Part shown: one piece after another, positions 22,180-32,865 of the stretch | Position numbering within the stretch: position 1 is the first letter of the stretch | Layout of the letters: every line of letters begins with the position of its first letter | Notes under the pieces: model-generated | What the model saw: only the letters and a program-made list of their open reading frames with translations | What the model was told of the DNA's origin: nothing | Database searches by the model: none | Program-made: the position numbers and the translations under genes | Assembly: GCA_029891345.1 (NCBI GenBank) | Contig: CM057002.1 | Span: forward strand, 22,926,795-22,990,794 | Source: Dryococelus australis | Taxonomy: Eukaryota > Arthropoda > Insecta > Phasmatodea > Phasmatidae | Length of the DNA: 64,000 bases | Direction: 5' to 3'

Positions 22180-22594
22180 ATATTGGCTGTTTGCTGTAAA
22201 CTGAGCACTTTTAAAAGCACTGCTTAATATGCCTACGTGTATTCTTCCGCCTTTTGTAAAATTAACATTGCCGTGGGCCTCATTACTTTATTCATGCGTC
22301 GGTCAAGTGAAGCTGTGAAACCATTAGAAAAGTGTATATTTCACAAATTTGGCTAATTATGACAGATAGACGCATTAAAAAAATCAGGAAGCGAAAGAAA
22401 TCATTTAACTTATCGCAAATACTTGACCATTTTAATTCGACGTTAAGCCGTGGAACTGAACTACTTTCCCTCCTTCGTTAGCCACTTTACTGGGCGCATT
22501 TCACCCAGTACGCCCGTTAAAATCTACGCAGGTAGTGGCAGAGACTTTCTACTAAGGTTGATTTCGAAAGTGCTCACTTTATCGTGGACAGACT
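22180..22594 (+). mobile_element. MITE family A copy
   Basis: Plus orientation: attggctgtttgctgtaaac, gcactgcttaatatgcctacg, ccgccttttgtaaaattaac, cactttactgggcgcatttc, acgcaggtagtggcagagac, gtgctcactttatcgtggac. Confidence 0.9.
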
Positions 22595-22849
22595 TCGGAC
22601 GAGATGCGCAGACACTTCCGCGAGTCAGTTTACTCGGAAGGAAGACACTCAATGGCGGCATCTTACTGCTGACAGAACCCGCCATAAATATCGTTCACGT
22701 GCAACATATCGATCAGGATCACGGGGAGTGAGCGGGTAAACATTCGTTTCGATACACAGATAAATGTCGATTGATTATTGTCTCCTTGCTGCCGTAGGAA
22801 GAGGCGAGGAGGTCCCTACCTGTCATCCATTGCACGCATTGATCATTGG

Positions 22850-23141
22850 TAGGGACCTGCAAAATACGTGTTAAATTCGCGTTATTATTTTACATCAGGC
22901 TAGACTTCACAGTACTGTACGTAAAGGAGACCGGGTCGTTCCTACATTGGCTACTGCATAGATGTGAAGTCACTCCCTTTTCGACTGAACTCCACGTGGT
23001 TGGGGCACGATTTTGTGAAGTGTTCATATATTGGCGGAGAATTACCCAGAGCGTGTCACATGAAGTATGATCCAATGGGAAACGTATGGCAAAGATACGC
23101 ATGTTTAAAGTTTAACGTGTCCCCAATCATCGGTTGCAAAA
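22850..23141 (+). mobile_element. hAT-like MITE family D, right end lost
   Basis: Left end tagggacctgcaaaatacgt, interior attttacatcaggctagacttc, actgaactccacgtgg, gagaattacccagagcgtgtc, gatacgcatgtttaaagttta, then tgtccccaatcatcgg where the right terminal repeat should begin but is not found. Confidence 0.82.
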
Positions 23142-23281
23142 AGCCTGCACTATCGACACAACTACAGCACACACAAAAATATTACCCGGCTGCCACACTT
23201 AGTCTCACATATTTACACGCAAACGGAACGGGTTAAAACGAGAAAGGTGCACTCGAATCACGACGGCCTTAAGAGGTGGAT

Positions 23282-23534
23282 GGGGGGGGGGGTGGAGGTT
23301 AGACTACTTGCCTCCCACCTAGGCGAACCGGGTTCGTTTAGCAGTGGTGCCACTCCCGGATTTTCAAATTTGGATTCATAACGGACGATGCTACTGGTCA
23401 GCGGGTTTTCTCGGGGCTCTCCCGTCCCCCCTCCTGCCGGATCATTCCGGCGCTGCGCCTTTCTCGCCTCTCTTCACCCTCGTCAGTTTTCGAGACCGCG
23501 ATGTTAAGAACCGCCACTTCACTCATTCACGAGA
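23282..23534 (+). mobile_element. tRNA-derived SINE (family G)
   Basis: G-run then gttagactacttgcctcccacctaggcgaaccgggttcg (tRNA-like head, B box gggttcg), cactcccggattttc, cggacgatgctactggtcagcgggttttctcgggg, ctctcccgtccccc, attccggcgctgcgcc, cgagaccgcgatgttaagaaccgcc, cttcactcattc. Confidence 0.87.
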
Positions 23535-23597
23535 TCCTGGACGCCAAAAAGAAAAGGCCGCTCAGTGTAAGAAACTAAAGTTGACAATTGCGACGGA

Positions 23598-23885
23598 CCT
23601 GCGAAATTCGCGTTTGTTATTTGGGGGCACGTTAAACATAAAACGCACGCGCCTTTGCAATACGCTAGTCAATGGAGCATACGATATTTGACACACCTTG
23701 TGAAACTCTTGCGCCAATAAGCGAACACTTAATACTCTTGTGTCCCAATCGCGTGAAGTTTAGTCAGAAATTGAGCGACTTCGCATCTAGGTGGCATGAC
23801 AATGGAAAAAATGATGCTGGCTGGAGTATGTACACTACTGTGAAGTTAAGCCTGATGACAAATAACAGCGCGAATTCCGCAGGTC
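23598..23885 (-). mobile_element. hAT-like MITE family D copy
   Basis: Ends gacctgcgaaattcgcgttt and, inverted, gacctgcggaattcgcgctg. Interior keeps the D order in reverse: gggggcacgttaaacat, cgccaataagcgaacac, ctggctggagtatgtacactactgtgaagtta. Target duplication not clear. Confidence 0.78.
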
Positions 23886-25013
23886 TCAAGCAACTGGTAA
23901 GCTGGCATGTACACTTCCCTTTTAACCACTTCCTCCACACAGTGGGTCTTCTCGAAGCAAGCGTCAACAGGGTAGGTCCACGCGAAAACACGACACAAGC
24001 CACGACGACACACGCAAACAAGAGCTGTCAAAGCACGCTACAAGCCATGTAGCACCCTCTCGAGGGGTGAAGGGGGGCAGCCCACAGTCAACAACGCGAC
24101 GTAGGCTGCACCCAAGGGAAGGTTTGGCGGGGCAAAAACGCAGGGGTGCCGCATTCTCGGAGCTACCAGGCAGATGTCGCTGTGTGTCCGTCCGCGGCGG
24201 TTCAGCTTGGCTTATCAGTTCGGTGACGGGACTGGGCTCCAGTGACGACATACGTCGATCGTTCCTCGTAAATAGGGACACCGGAATTTCGCGGAAAACT
24301 TTCAAGACCATCGGTATTTTCTAACACTTAGCTCAGATCCACTTTCGTGAATGGACGGTTCCCGCATAATACGTTTTAGGCGTCTGCCAGAGAACATAAC
24401 AGAACAAATAAAAACTTCACCAGTCCCCAGCTGACAGTAATCATTGGTCTCTGTCGTGACAATTAACACTAAATTTAAAATTATGTTAGTCGAAACACAA
24501 GATTTGTTATGGTATAAAATTTTAAAATTATAGCATGTAATTAAAAATGTTTGGGGCTAAAAACGAAATCTATTATATACTAGAAATAAAAGTTAAATTT
24601 AATTTTATAAAATCGAAGTAAAATTAAAATCGGTGCCTATGTTTCCTTCCCATGCAAACGCTAACCCTACCATATTGTCTTCCCTAGTGGAGACAGAGGG
24701 CTGATGATGTTTGTTTGAGGTGTCCGTGTCTTTATTATATTGTTGTCGGTGTTATGTAGTTAGTATTATTGCTATTTTTTTATGTGGTCTCAATGTGCTG
24801 TGAACAATAATTTACTAGGTGTGTGCCGTCGAAACACAGATCAACACTATTGGCGTTATTCTATTATGATTTGCCAGTCAAGTAAGAAAATGTCTTCTCA
24901 CAAAGACACGCCGCCAATAAGCTTAACAAATCTGCTGATACGCCCGTAGCGTATTGAAATATAGCACGCGCGGAAATATTTTGGCGAAATTAGGGTGACC
25001 CTACACACAATAC
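23886..25013. other. Non-coding gap of 1.1 kb
   Basis: No gene. A fragment at about 24271-24295 (agggacaccggaatttcgcgga) resembles a lone end of the D/E superfamily. 24400-24900 is AT-rich and featureless. Confidence 0.5.
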
Positions 25014-25718
25014 GAGACCCTGGAATTTCGTGGATTCATCCGGCAGTAAAGATAGACTCCACAGTATTCTATGTACTCGAGCCTCAGTTGGTTGTCCATT
25101 GGCCGATGTTGAAGTTTTACTCCTGACCAGGTAGCACGGTATTCGTTTCTTGTTTCCCTTGTTAAGTTCGTGGATTCATCCGGCAGTAAAGATAGACTCC
25201 ACAGTATTCTATGTACTCGAGCCTCAGTTGGTTGTCCATTGGCCGATGTTGAAGTTTTACTCCTGACCAGGTAGCACGGTATTCGTTTCTTGTTTCCCTT
25301 GTTAAGTTCGTGGATTCATCCGGCAGTAAAGATAGACTCCACAGTATTCTATGTACTCGAGCCTCAGTTGGTTGTCCATTGGCCGATGTTGAAGTTTTAC
25401 TCCTGACCAGGTAGCACGGTATTCATTTCTTGTTTCCCTTGTTAAGTTCGTGGATTCATCCGTCAGTAAAGATAGACTCCACAGTATTCTATGTACTCGA
25501 GCCTCAGTTGGTTGTCCATTGGCCGATGTTGAAGTTTTACTCCTGACCAGGTAGCACGGTATTCGTTTCTTGTTTCCCTTGTTAAGTTCGTTATTGTTCG
25601 AAAGCGGTCCGGGGCGTGCCTGATAAACCGGGGTCCAATACAGGTGGGGACTCATATGTACATGTTTTTTGAAATTTTAACTTGGCCTCAAATGAATTCG
25701 CGAAATTTGCGGGTATCC
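25014..25718 (+). mobile_element. hAT-like MITE family E carrying an internal array
   Basis: Left end gagaccctggaatttcgtgg and inverted right end gatacccgcaaatttcgcga. Interior order as other E copies (tagactccacag, ttgtccattggcc, cctgaccaggtagcacggtattcg, ggcgtgcctgataa, gtccaatac) but with the 140-bp segment at 25031-25590 present four times, so the copy is much longer than the usual ~280 bp. Confidence 0.88.
25031..25590 (+). repeat. 4 x 140-bp exact-period tandem array
   Basis: Units start tggattcatccggcagtaaa at 25031, 25171, 25311 and 25451 and end gttaagttcg at 25590, giving exactly 560 bases. Only isolated substitutions separate the units (for example attcattt at about 25423 and ccgtcag at 25460). 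Contained entirely within a family E transposon. Confidence 0.97.
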
Positions 25719-25726
25719 ACTCATAA

Positions 25727-25968
25727 ATAGAGACCTGAAAAATTCGCGAGTTCAATTACCTGCAGCCTTTACTCTACAGTCTTATGTACAAATATGCCAA
25801 TGCCACCTGCACATTGGTAGTCTGCTGCCCCGGTGAGAGGCGACAACTAGGCCAGTCTTCTCCACGAGGTGTCAAACACTGTGCGGATCAATGACTAAAC
25901 GGTTATTAACACACGTGTTTTGAATTCTAGTTTGTTCCGAAATGAATCCGCAAATTTGTCAGGTCTCT
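25727..25968 (+). mobile_element. hAT-like MITE family E, complete copy
   Basis: Ends atagagacctgaaaaattcg and, inverted, gtagagacctgacaaatttg. Exact 8-base duplication actcataa at 25719-25726 and 25969-25976. Interior: ctgcagcctttactctacag, cacattggtagtctgctgcc, aacacacgtgttttgaattctag. About 242 bp. Confidence 0.9.
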
Positions 25969-25979
25969 ACTCATAATCA

Positions 25980-26902
25980 CACTGTTAAAAAAAAAAAAAA
26001 AAAGGAAATCCTTCATTTTACGGAAAAGTGTTGGTAAAAATGTATCCAGAAGTGTCCTTAAACTCTCCGTAAAATTACGGACACGCTGATTTTCAGAAAC
26101 GGACTTTCTGTAAATTTCACGGAATCTCTTCGTTGAAAATAAAAAGAGATAGTGAAAATGTCTAATTTTCATTATGTGGTTGTTCTACCGTGTATGAAGA
26201 ATTATATTCAAAAAGTTAAAATATTTTGTACTTAAGCGAGTTTTGAACCCGAGTCAAAACGTTACCAGCATACGACTCGAACCATTTTTTTTTGCCAGTG
26301 TATTTGTTGTTGAACTCAAGTGAGACCGACCTGTTGACAAATTCCCAGTGTGACAAGCGAACTGAAGATATGCCGCATCGGAGGCACCAGGGCGCGAACT
26401 CGCGAACTCTCCCCCCTCCCACCCCCCCCCCCCCCCCCCCCCAACCAACTAAAAGTCGGCCACCCTACCCTTGAGCTATGGAGGGAGGACACCATTAACC
26501 TACGACTCTCGCTTGAAAATTGTGGCAATACTTTTATATTTGTATCCAAAGGACAAAGGCAAAAATTCAATTTCTATTCAATTTAGTGTATTTTTAGTGT
26601 TGCAAAATGTTACAGACGCCTGATGCTATTTTTTAATGTTTGAAAGAATAGGTCGTAGTCGCGTGGATAACTGTAACTGCCGCAGAAATGATAATCTTCT
26701 TGTTACAGAGGCGAAGAAAGCTTCGTGTAGAATCGTCATTGTTCGTCCCCGTAACTCGAAGCCAAAGGGAATACTGACACTTCCCGTATTTTGTTTTTGC
26801 GGACTTGAACTCCGTTTCACGTCATTGCTGATTGCCTTTCCGTATATACCTTGTACATTTCCGTAAAACATTCCGTAAATATACGGGATTTTTTTAACAG
26901 TG
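25980..26902 (+). mobile_element. Family I element (CACTGTTAAAAA ends), long form
   Basis: Ends cactgttaaaaaaaa and ttttttttaacagtg are inverted repeats. Subterminal sequence is full of ttacgga/tccgtaa motifs. The reverse complement of both flanks is found at 32286-32842. The centre (about 26170-26520) is absent from that copy and holds two tRNA-like pieces and a C-run of about 22. No coding capacity; CACTG-type ends occur in several DNA transposon groups, so superfamily is open. Confidence 0.8.
26200..26500 (-). repeat. tRNA-like sequences and poly-C inside family I
   Basis: On the minus strand there is a pol III A-box-like tagctcaagggtag (about 26478 downward), a C/G homopolymer near 26421-26442, and a B-box-like gcgagttcgcgcc; further on ggttcgagtcg and gggttcaaaactcg form another B-box-like pair. 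Likely decayed SINE insertions; neither folds as an intact tRNA. Confidence 0.5.
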
Positions 26903-27490
26903 AAGCGACTGGAAAATTTCGCGAATTCATTATTATACAGATCATTGCAGTTTCGTTCCCCTCTCCTGTCTGAGCTAACGACAGCGCGTTTTGATAATAC
27001 TCTGCGGTCGATAGAACGTTTCTGGACTACGCTCGAGTTAAGTTCGAACAATGTCAGTTTAAAAATTCTCTTCGTCCTAGAAAATAAAACTAGCAAGGGG
27101 TATACATACATTGTTCCGTTAGTATTTAACAGCGTCGTACAAGAAAAATACAACCCAGTAGCTAAAGTTTTCCTGCACAAAAAAATGCCATTATAAAAGA
27201 ACACGATTGACTATAATACTTTTACATGGTAAGAGATATTAGATTGGAGCATAATCAGCTCTGCGACCCCAGTGACTGAAGACCAACCAATGATGAACGT
27301 AGTAGAGCACAGCAAGCACGCCCAGTGGGATGTGGACCAATAGAAGAGTTGTAAGTGGGAATACAGACTCCAACAGAATAGACGTTCCTGCTGTGGTTTA
27401 TACAGGTGATACACTTCCAACCCCGCACATCCAGAAAATATCCCGAAATGAGCCAGGTGTTTACAGAGATCCATCCTCCGGAACGCTTGA
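26903..27490. other. Non-coding gap with possible D/E end
   Basis: Begins with actggaaaatttcgcgaattcat, which resembles a D/E superfamily end, but no matching partner was found with confidence. The rest has no recognised feature. Long open frames here cross element boundaries. Confidence 0.45.
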
Positions 27491-27723
27491 CTATAGGCTG
27501 TTCACGGTAACGCGAGCACTTTTTAGGGCTCTTCTAAATTTTTCCTTTCATACAATTTCCACCTTCCTGCTGCTTTTTAATATAAGCATTGCAATGTTAC
27601 TAATAAACACAGTGTATACATCTCCCCACCCTCAAAATCTAATGCCTCCGGCTCTAATAAGATACATTTATTATTGGTTAATGCCAGTTGGGAGGAGTGC
27701 TCACTTTACTGTGAACAGCCTAT
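27491..27723 (+). mobile_element. MITE family B copy
   Basis: Left taggctgttcacggtaacgc, interior cctttcatacaatttccacctt, tttttaatataagcattgc, gtgtatacatctccccaccc, gttaatgccagttgggagg, right gtgctcactttactgtgaacagcctata. Confidence 0.9.
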
Positions 27724-27883
27724 ATCATTCCTGGCCACAGTACAGCCACGTACAGCGAACACCAACTGAAGACGACAAGAAAATGCTCTCACTGTGCAAC
27801 AACATGGTGGGACTGCCACCAAATAGCGCCTCGAGCACAGCAGGCAATCTTTCGCCCAAAGGACTGTTACTGAATATCAAGAT

Positions 27884-27925
27884 TTCATTTCCCTGACTTT
27901 TCCAGGTTTTCCAGACCAAAATGGA
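27884..27925 (+). repeat. Family K fragment
   Basis: ttccctgacttttccaggttttccagacc, a block also found at 28763-28830 and, diverged, 53037-53110. Here only the core is present. Confidence 0.6.
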
Positions 27926-28082
27926 GGAAATTTTTTTTAAGTATTCATTAAAAATAATTAACTAAAAGATTGGTGGGTAAGTGGGGCCTAACGTTTCGAC
28001 GACATACAGGTCATTAGAGACGGAGTTAAGTTACTCGGAGAAGCAGGAACAGGGCAGGACCGGCCATAGCCTGTGGTAAGGA

Positions 28083-28366
28083 TAGGGATAGGAAAATTTC
28101 GCTAGTTCAATGGCGTGTAAGCTAGACTCCACAGCCCTGTGTACACTAGCGTTTCAGATGTTTGTCCATTGGCTGCTGCCTCAAGTGTTACCTCACACCT
28201 GGCAGTAAGGGATTCGCTATCTGTTTCCTTGCAAGTCTGCTATTGGTTCGGAGTCGTCCAGGGCGTGTATAATAAACTCTGATCCAATTGCAAAGGTGAA
28301 TTCACTGTATATGTGTTTGACGTCTATCTTGTCCCGAAATTAATTCGAGAAAATTTCCTACCCCTA
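28083..28366 (+). mobile_element. hAT-like MITE family E, complete copy
   Basis: Ends tagggataggaaaatttcgc and, inverted, ctaggggtaggaaattttct. Exact 8-base duplication ggtaagga at 28075-28082 and 28367-28374. Interior gctagactccacagccctgtgta, gtccattggctgctgcc, ggcagtaagggattcgc, ccttgcaagtctgctattgg, ataataaactctgatccaat. Confidence 0.92.
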
Positions 28367-28367
28367 G

Positions 28368-28506
28368 GTAAGGACCCATCCCAGCAGTCTCCTGGAATGA
28401 CTTCGGAAAACCATGAGAAACCGAAACCAGGATGCCCGGACCGGGACTGGAACCCAGATCCTTCCGAACGCGAGTCCCAAAGTTAACCACTGCGCCACCT
28501 CGCTCG
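28368..28506 (-). mobile_element. tRNA-derived SINE (second type)
   Basis: Reverse orientation. On the minus strand the head reads ccgagcgaggtggcgcagtg then gttaactttgggactcgcg (A box ggcgcagtggtta), and a B box ggttccagtccc; the body follows as ggcatcctggtttcggtttc, ccgaagtcattccaggagac and gggatgggtccttac. This general architecture is common in insect tRNA-derived SINEs. It starts inside the right target duplication of the E element. Confidence 0.85.
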
Positions 28507-28663
28507 GTAAAATGAACTTTCTAGTTCTAGTTCTTTATAAAATGAGATTGAAATGAAACGTGCAGGTCTTGCTCTGCACGAAAATAGTCTCCAGCACTAG
28601 GAGTAAAATTCATTACTTTACGGGCGACTTATTTTACGGCACAGCTTTTTTTTCTCTTAGATG

Positions 28664-28703
28664 CCCAGTAGTCTAACCGCCAAACCACCGCGGCACCCGG
28701 CTG
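28664..28703 (-). mobile_element. SINE G head fragment
   Basis: Inverted tRNA-like start only: cagtagtctaaccgccaaac then caccgcggcaccc. No SINE body follows, so this is a truncated piece. Confidence 0.6.
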
Positions 28704-28762
28704 TACACCAGATCTGTTTCCTTAAAGCGCGCAAATTTAAATTTGCAGAATCAGTCAGTAGC

Positions 28763-28830
28763 AGTATTCCCTGACTTTTCCAGGTTTGTCAAATGCTTTC
28801 CAGACATGCAGCAACCCTGGCCAATGAAAC
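28763..28830 (+). repeat. Family K fragment
   Basis: ttccctgacttttccaggtttg, gctttccagacatgcagcaaccctgg. The caaccctg end resembles terminal repeats of hAT-type elements but the other end is not seen. Confidence 0.6.
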
Positions 28831-29959
28831 ACAAGGGACATTTTCATACCCACGCGAAAGCCAATAAAACGCAAATGTACTTTATGTCAAACGCGTAGTT
28901 AGGAGTTACATTAGAACGGGGGGGGGGGGGGAGGAGGTTTGTGAGTGGGATACGAGCTTTAGCTTACGCCTGGCTAAATAAGAACTTTGCCACTCTTGTG
29001 GTATCAGGAGAGATTATTTTATTTACTTGAGCTCGGTTTAGGGGATTGGCAGCTTCCCCCCCTCCAACCCTCCTTGGGTACAAATATCGCTCAGCTACGT
29101 GCATGCTGTATGTTCGCATCAAAGGAACACCACGTCGTATTTCGCTTCTGGGTATGTACCTGTTCCGTGTCCCGACGGCGAGTGAGTTCGTCCTGAACCA
29201 ACACCGGGTGCCGTGTCACCCGGAAAAGGGAGGGAGCGACGATTTATTGGCGTGGCGTTCTTCATTTGTTTCTTCCCGCGTCTGAACCTGCTCTCTCGTG
29301 TGTACGTTTTTTTTTTTCTCTCCCTTCTCTCATGCTCCACGTGTGCTTCCTTTTTCCACCCCCCCCCCCCACCCTTCCCAAAACCATCCACTGCCGATAG
29401 CCCTCCGTCCCAGACCTCGTTCGACGAGACGTGGATAAAGTAGTTTGAATTCGGAACGACTTATTTTGATTTCCTCGCTTCCCTTCCACCTCCCTTCCTC
29501 CCCATCACTTCAGAGGCCGCCCACACGGTTCGTCGTGGTATGTTTTATTCAGGGCCGACAAGACAACACGGTAACACCCTGCCCAGACCTTGCCCTGGGG
29601 GTCTGCTCCCCACGCCGAATTGCTTGTGTACTACGCAGACAAGAACGTCGCCGGAAACGGTACAAAGGAGAAATTAACCCCTTCAGACCCACTTCGTTTA
29701 GGTGATGCAAACAAAAACTTTTGTATTGCGTGCTGTTCTTAAGTAAAGGCAGCACCTGTTTCATTGTCGCACCCAATGAGATGGAGTTTGGCTACACTTA
29801 TAAGACCTAATTATAACCTAGACCAGTAAGAAGGTTTGCGAATAATTTACCCACAGGTAAGATCATTGGTCACCGAGTTTCGCAGTGTGCAGTGTAGACC
29901 AAAAACTAATCTACACAGTTGTGTACACTGGGTCTGTACGTGTTAAGGGGACGGTTGAT
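28831..29959. other. Non-coding gap with G/C runs
   Basis: Contains a G-run of about 14 at 28918-28932, a T-run near 29308-29318, a C-run near 29359-29371 and CT-rich DNA to 29510. Open frames on both strands run through these tracts and show no domain. Confidence 0.5.
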
Positions 29960-30537
29960 CCCCACTTTTCTGAAGCCTTGCCAAAGCTCTACTTCCGGGA
30001 TATTCCTCCGCTTCACGCAAACAAAGTTGTACAATTTCATTCCCAAGTTTATTTACTGTGTATGGTGTTGCAAATAAAACATTTTTGATGCGTGGCGTAC
30101 TTTGGTTAGTTAAGAACTTGTTTCTTCATCACGGACAATAAGCTGTAGGCACTGTGTTCAGTGATTATAGTGACATGAGCCAATCGTGACGGAGAGAAGT
30201 AGCAAGGTTTACGAATCAGTTGCTTCCAGGGGCAACGCACAGTATTCGCGCGAACTCGGTGTAATAATATTCTCCGTGAGAACGTAAGAAGTATTTCTTA
30301 CTAGGGTATTACCAAAACACCTATTTCCTCACTGCTTTTATCCACAATCATTGAAATATTACAATTTATAGATAACATATATGCTAAATAAGAGTTCAAT
30401 TCAACTGGAAATAATAAGACAACTACAAAACACTTGTTATAGATGACACATTTAGGTACGTACGAAACACGTCATACATGGGGTGATATGTCAAAGGTTC
30501 GATTTAAAAAAGTGTTAAGAAACCGTGAATATATTAT
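29960..30537 (+). mobile_element. MITE family C copy, rearranged
   Basis: Left part cttttctgaagccttgcc, ctacttccgggatattcctccgcttcacgc; then about 200 bases that include a second partial aaataaaacatttttgatgcgtggcgtac block; then gcaacgcacagtattcgcgcgaactcggtgtaataatat, agtatttcttactaggg, cacgtcatacatggggtga, right end aagaaaccgtgaatatatta. The internal duplication suggests rearrangement after insertion. Confidence 0.75.
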
Positions 30538-31234
30538 AAACATCATTAAGCGCCTCAATATCACAACATGCCATAACGAAGCATTGGGATTGCAAGGGAA
30601 AGTATCATACACTAATATCCTCGCGTGTGTTCTCGTTCATCAGAATTAAAGCGGTGACTACATTTATAGAGTTCTATACAGCGATATGTTCAGAAACGCT
30701 ACAGCATCGTCACTAGTGCGACAGAAGAATAAATGTCGAAACAGAGGGACACTTACAGCTAATATGGCTGAAATTACACTTTCTTAAGGATTACATTTAT
30801 ATTTTAATAACAAAACTTATGAATGGCAACAAAATATCGACTTTCATGTCCGTCCTGAAATAAGACCTAAAGTGAAATTATCCCACAGGATTTTTTTCCA
30901 AAGTTAAAATATACATATTTTGCTTACAATTAGACCTGTATGAAAACTAGGGAGGCCCTTTAATGGCGTACGGTGCCAATGAGAGGAACACGAGAAAATG
31001 TTAATTATGACTTAAGTTGAGATATCTGTACGGCGCTTAGAGTGGAGAGCTCCCCGCCACTTTAATCTACACGCATTTGTCCAGAACTTAACGTGAAACT
31101 CGTATAACCAGTCGTTTGTTACACGGGGACATCAACTTTCTACACGAGGAGACGGAAAGTGATGAGCGAACCGTTTCAACGTTAAGACGTTTCCGGGACA
31201 AGACCTCTAACAAAATAGCATTTTTTTTTTTTTG
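30538..31234. other. Non-coding gap
   Basis: AT-rich, no gene or repeat recognised. Confidence 0.45.
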
Positions 31235-31455
31235 GAAGCTAAGTTGGGGTAGTCATCAGGGTTCGATCCCAGATTTCCGCACGTGGGAATCGTGCCGAAC
31301 GATGCCGCTGTTCGGCGGGTTTTCTCGGGGACATCCCCATTTCCCTCCGCCCGTGCGTTCCTTCGCTGCTCTGTACTCACCTCGCTTCACTGTCATCGGC
31401 TCTCCAGACTTCTATGTTAAGGGCCGACCAAATCTCTTCACTCCACTCCACGAAT
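31235..31455 (+). mobile_element. tRNA-derived SINE (family G), head-truncated
   Basis: gtagtcatcagggttcgatccc (B box gggttcgatcc), agatttccgcacgtgggaatcgtgccgaacgatgccgctg, gggttttctcggggac, cggctctccagacttctatgttaagggccgacc, cttcactccactcc. The first tRNA-like bases are missing. Confidence 0.85.
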
Positions 31456-31533
31456 CATTTTTGTTTCCCTTAGGTGCTGGTTATTTCTTTGTCTGGATTC
31501 TCGCTCGAACAGCAAGGCGTATTATCCAAGCGA

Positions 31534-31967
31534 GTAAATGCTATTCGCCATGAAGTGAGCCCTTTTGAAATCAACTTGAGAAAAAAAAAGTCACTGCTCC
31601 CACCTGCGTATATTTCAACGGGCGCACTGCGTGACATGCGCCTAGTAAAGTTGGTAACGTTGCTGAGAAAGTAGTTCCATATCTTAACGTCGAATCAAAA
31701 GTGTTAGGGAACCATTTGCAGTAACTTAAATTATTTATTTCGCTTTCTGCTTTTTTTTTTCTACAGAGAAATGTTAAAAATAAGAAGATTTGTAAAATAT
31801 TTACTTTTCGAATAATTTCACAGTTTCACTCGACCGACGCATAAATAAAGTGATGAGGCAAACGGGCAGTGTTAATATTACATAAGGCGGAAGAATACAC
31901 AACGGGCATACGAGTAGATCTTAAGCAGGACTTTCAAAAGTGCTCACTTTACCGTGAACAGCCTGTA
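31534..31967 (-). mobile_element. MITE family A copy
   Basis: Reverse orientation, full-length: taaatgctattcgccatgaa, tcaacttgagaaaaaaaaagtcac, gggcgcactgcgtgacatgcgcc, atcttaacgtcgaatcaaaagtg, cactcgaccgacgcataaataaag, gtgctcactttaccgtgaacagcctg. Confidence 0.92.
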
Positions 31968-32285
31968 GACGCCAATATGCCCGTGCACAACGCAGTGAAG
32001 GAGAATGAGTCGAAGACATGTTACACAGCCCTGCCGTGCGAAATACTTCTCTCGCGGGGCGCTGAAGAACTTCCGATACGGCGGTCGGCGGACAGTTGGA
32101 GGAAACTTTCATTAAGGCCCCGTCACACGGTTCAGTGACTCCGGCGCGTGAAATATCGCACGGGAATTCCCCAACGAACATTTCGCCTACCGCACATTTC
32201 AGAAAGATTCCTCGAGAAACGCTGGCCGCTATATGATAAAACTTTCGCAGAGTAGCGGGAAAATCACAGCGTTTCTCAACTACAG
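31968..32285. other. Non-coding gap
   Basis: No recognised feature between MITE A and the family I element. Confidence 0.4.
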
Positions 32286-32842
32286 CACTGTTAAAAATTT
32301 TCGTGTATTTACGGAATGTTTTACGGAAATGTACAGTTTATATGCGGAAAGGCAATCCGTAATGACGAAAAACGGAGTTAAGTCAGTAAATACAAAATAC
32401 GGAAAGTCTCCGTATTCCCTTTGGCTTCGAGTTACGGGGACGAACAACGCCGATTCCACACGAAGCTTTCTTCGCCACTGTAACAAGAAAATTATCGTTT
32501 CTGCGGCAGTTAAGGTCATCCACGCGACTACGACCTATTCTTTCAGACATTAAAAAATAGCATCAGGCGTCTGTAACATTTGGCAACACTAAAAATACAC
32601 TAAATTTATTAGAAACTTGAATTTTTGCTTTTGTCTTTTGAATACTATTATAAAAGTTATACCACAGTTTACAAGTTAGAGAAGTACAGAAAACTAACTT
32701 GGAAATTAAAGGAGAGGTTCCGCGAAATTTACCGAAAGTCTGTTTCTGAAAATCAACGTGTCCGTAATTTTACGGAGAGATCACGGACACTTCTGGATAA
32801 ATTTTTACCAACGCTTTTCCGTAAAATTAAGGAACTTCAGTG
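32286..32842 (-). mobile_element. Family I element, short form
   Basis: Ends cactgttaaaaattttcg and inverted cactgaagttccttaatttt. Reverse complement of the flanks of 25980-26902: gcatcaggcgtctgtaacat, gttacggggacgaacaa, accgaaagtctgtttctgaaaatcaacgtgtcc. Lacks the ~370-base centre of the other copy. Rich in ttacgga motifs. Confidence 0.8.
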
Positions 32843-32865
32843 AGTTCACGTCAAAGAAAAGCAAT

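Noticed and set aside
25031-25590. CRISPR-like array
   Set aside because: Units of 140 bases are directly adjacent with no variable spacers; it is a tandem repeat in a eukaryotic transposon.
26626-27204. 192-codon open frame on the minus strand, the longest in the window
   Set aside because: It runs from unannotated sequence into the subterminal part of the family I transposon; composition is not protein-like and no domain is visible.
27330-27896. 188-codon open frame on the plus strand
   Set aside because: Its middle is a complete MITE B copy (27491-27723), so the frame is a chance product.
31116-31553. 145-codon open frame on the plus strand
   Set aside because: Mostly translated SINE G sequence; similar peptides appear wherever this SINE occurs.
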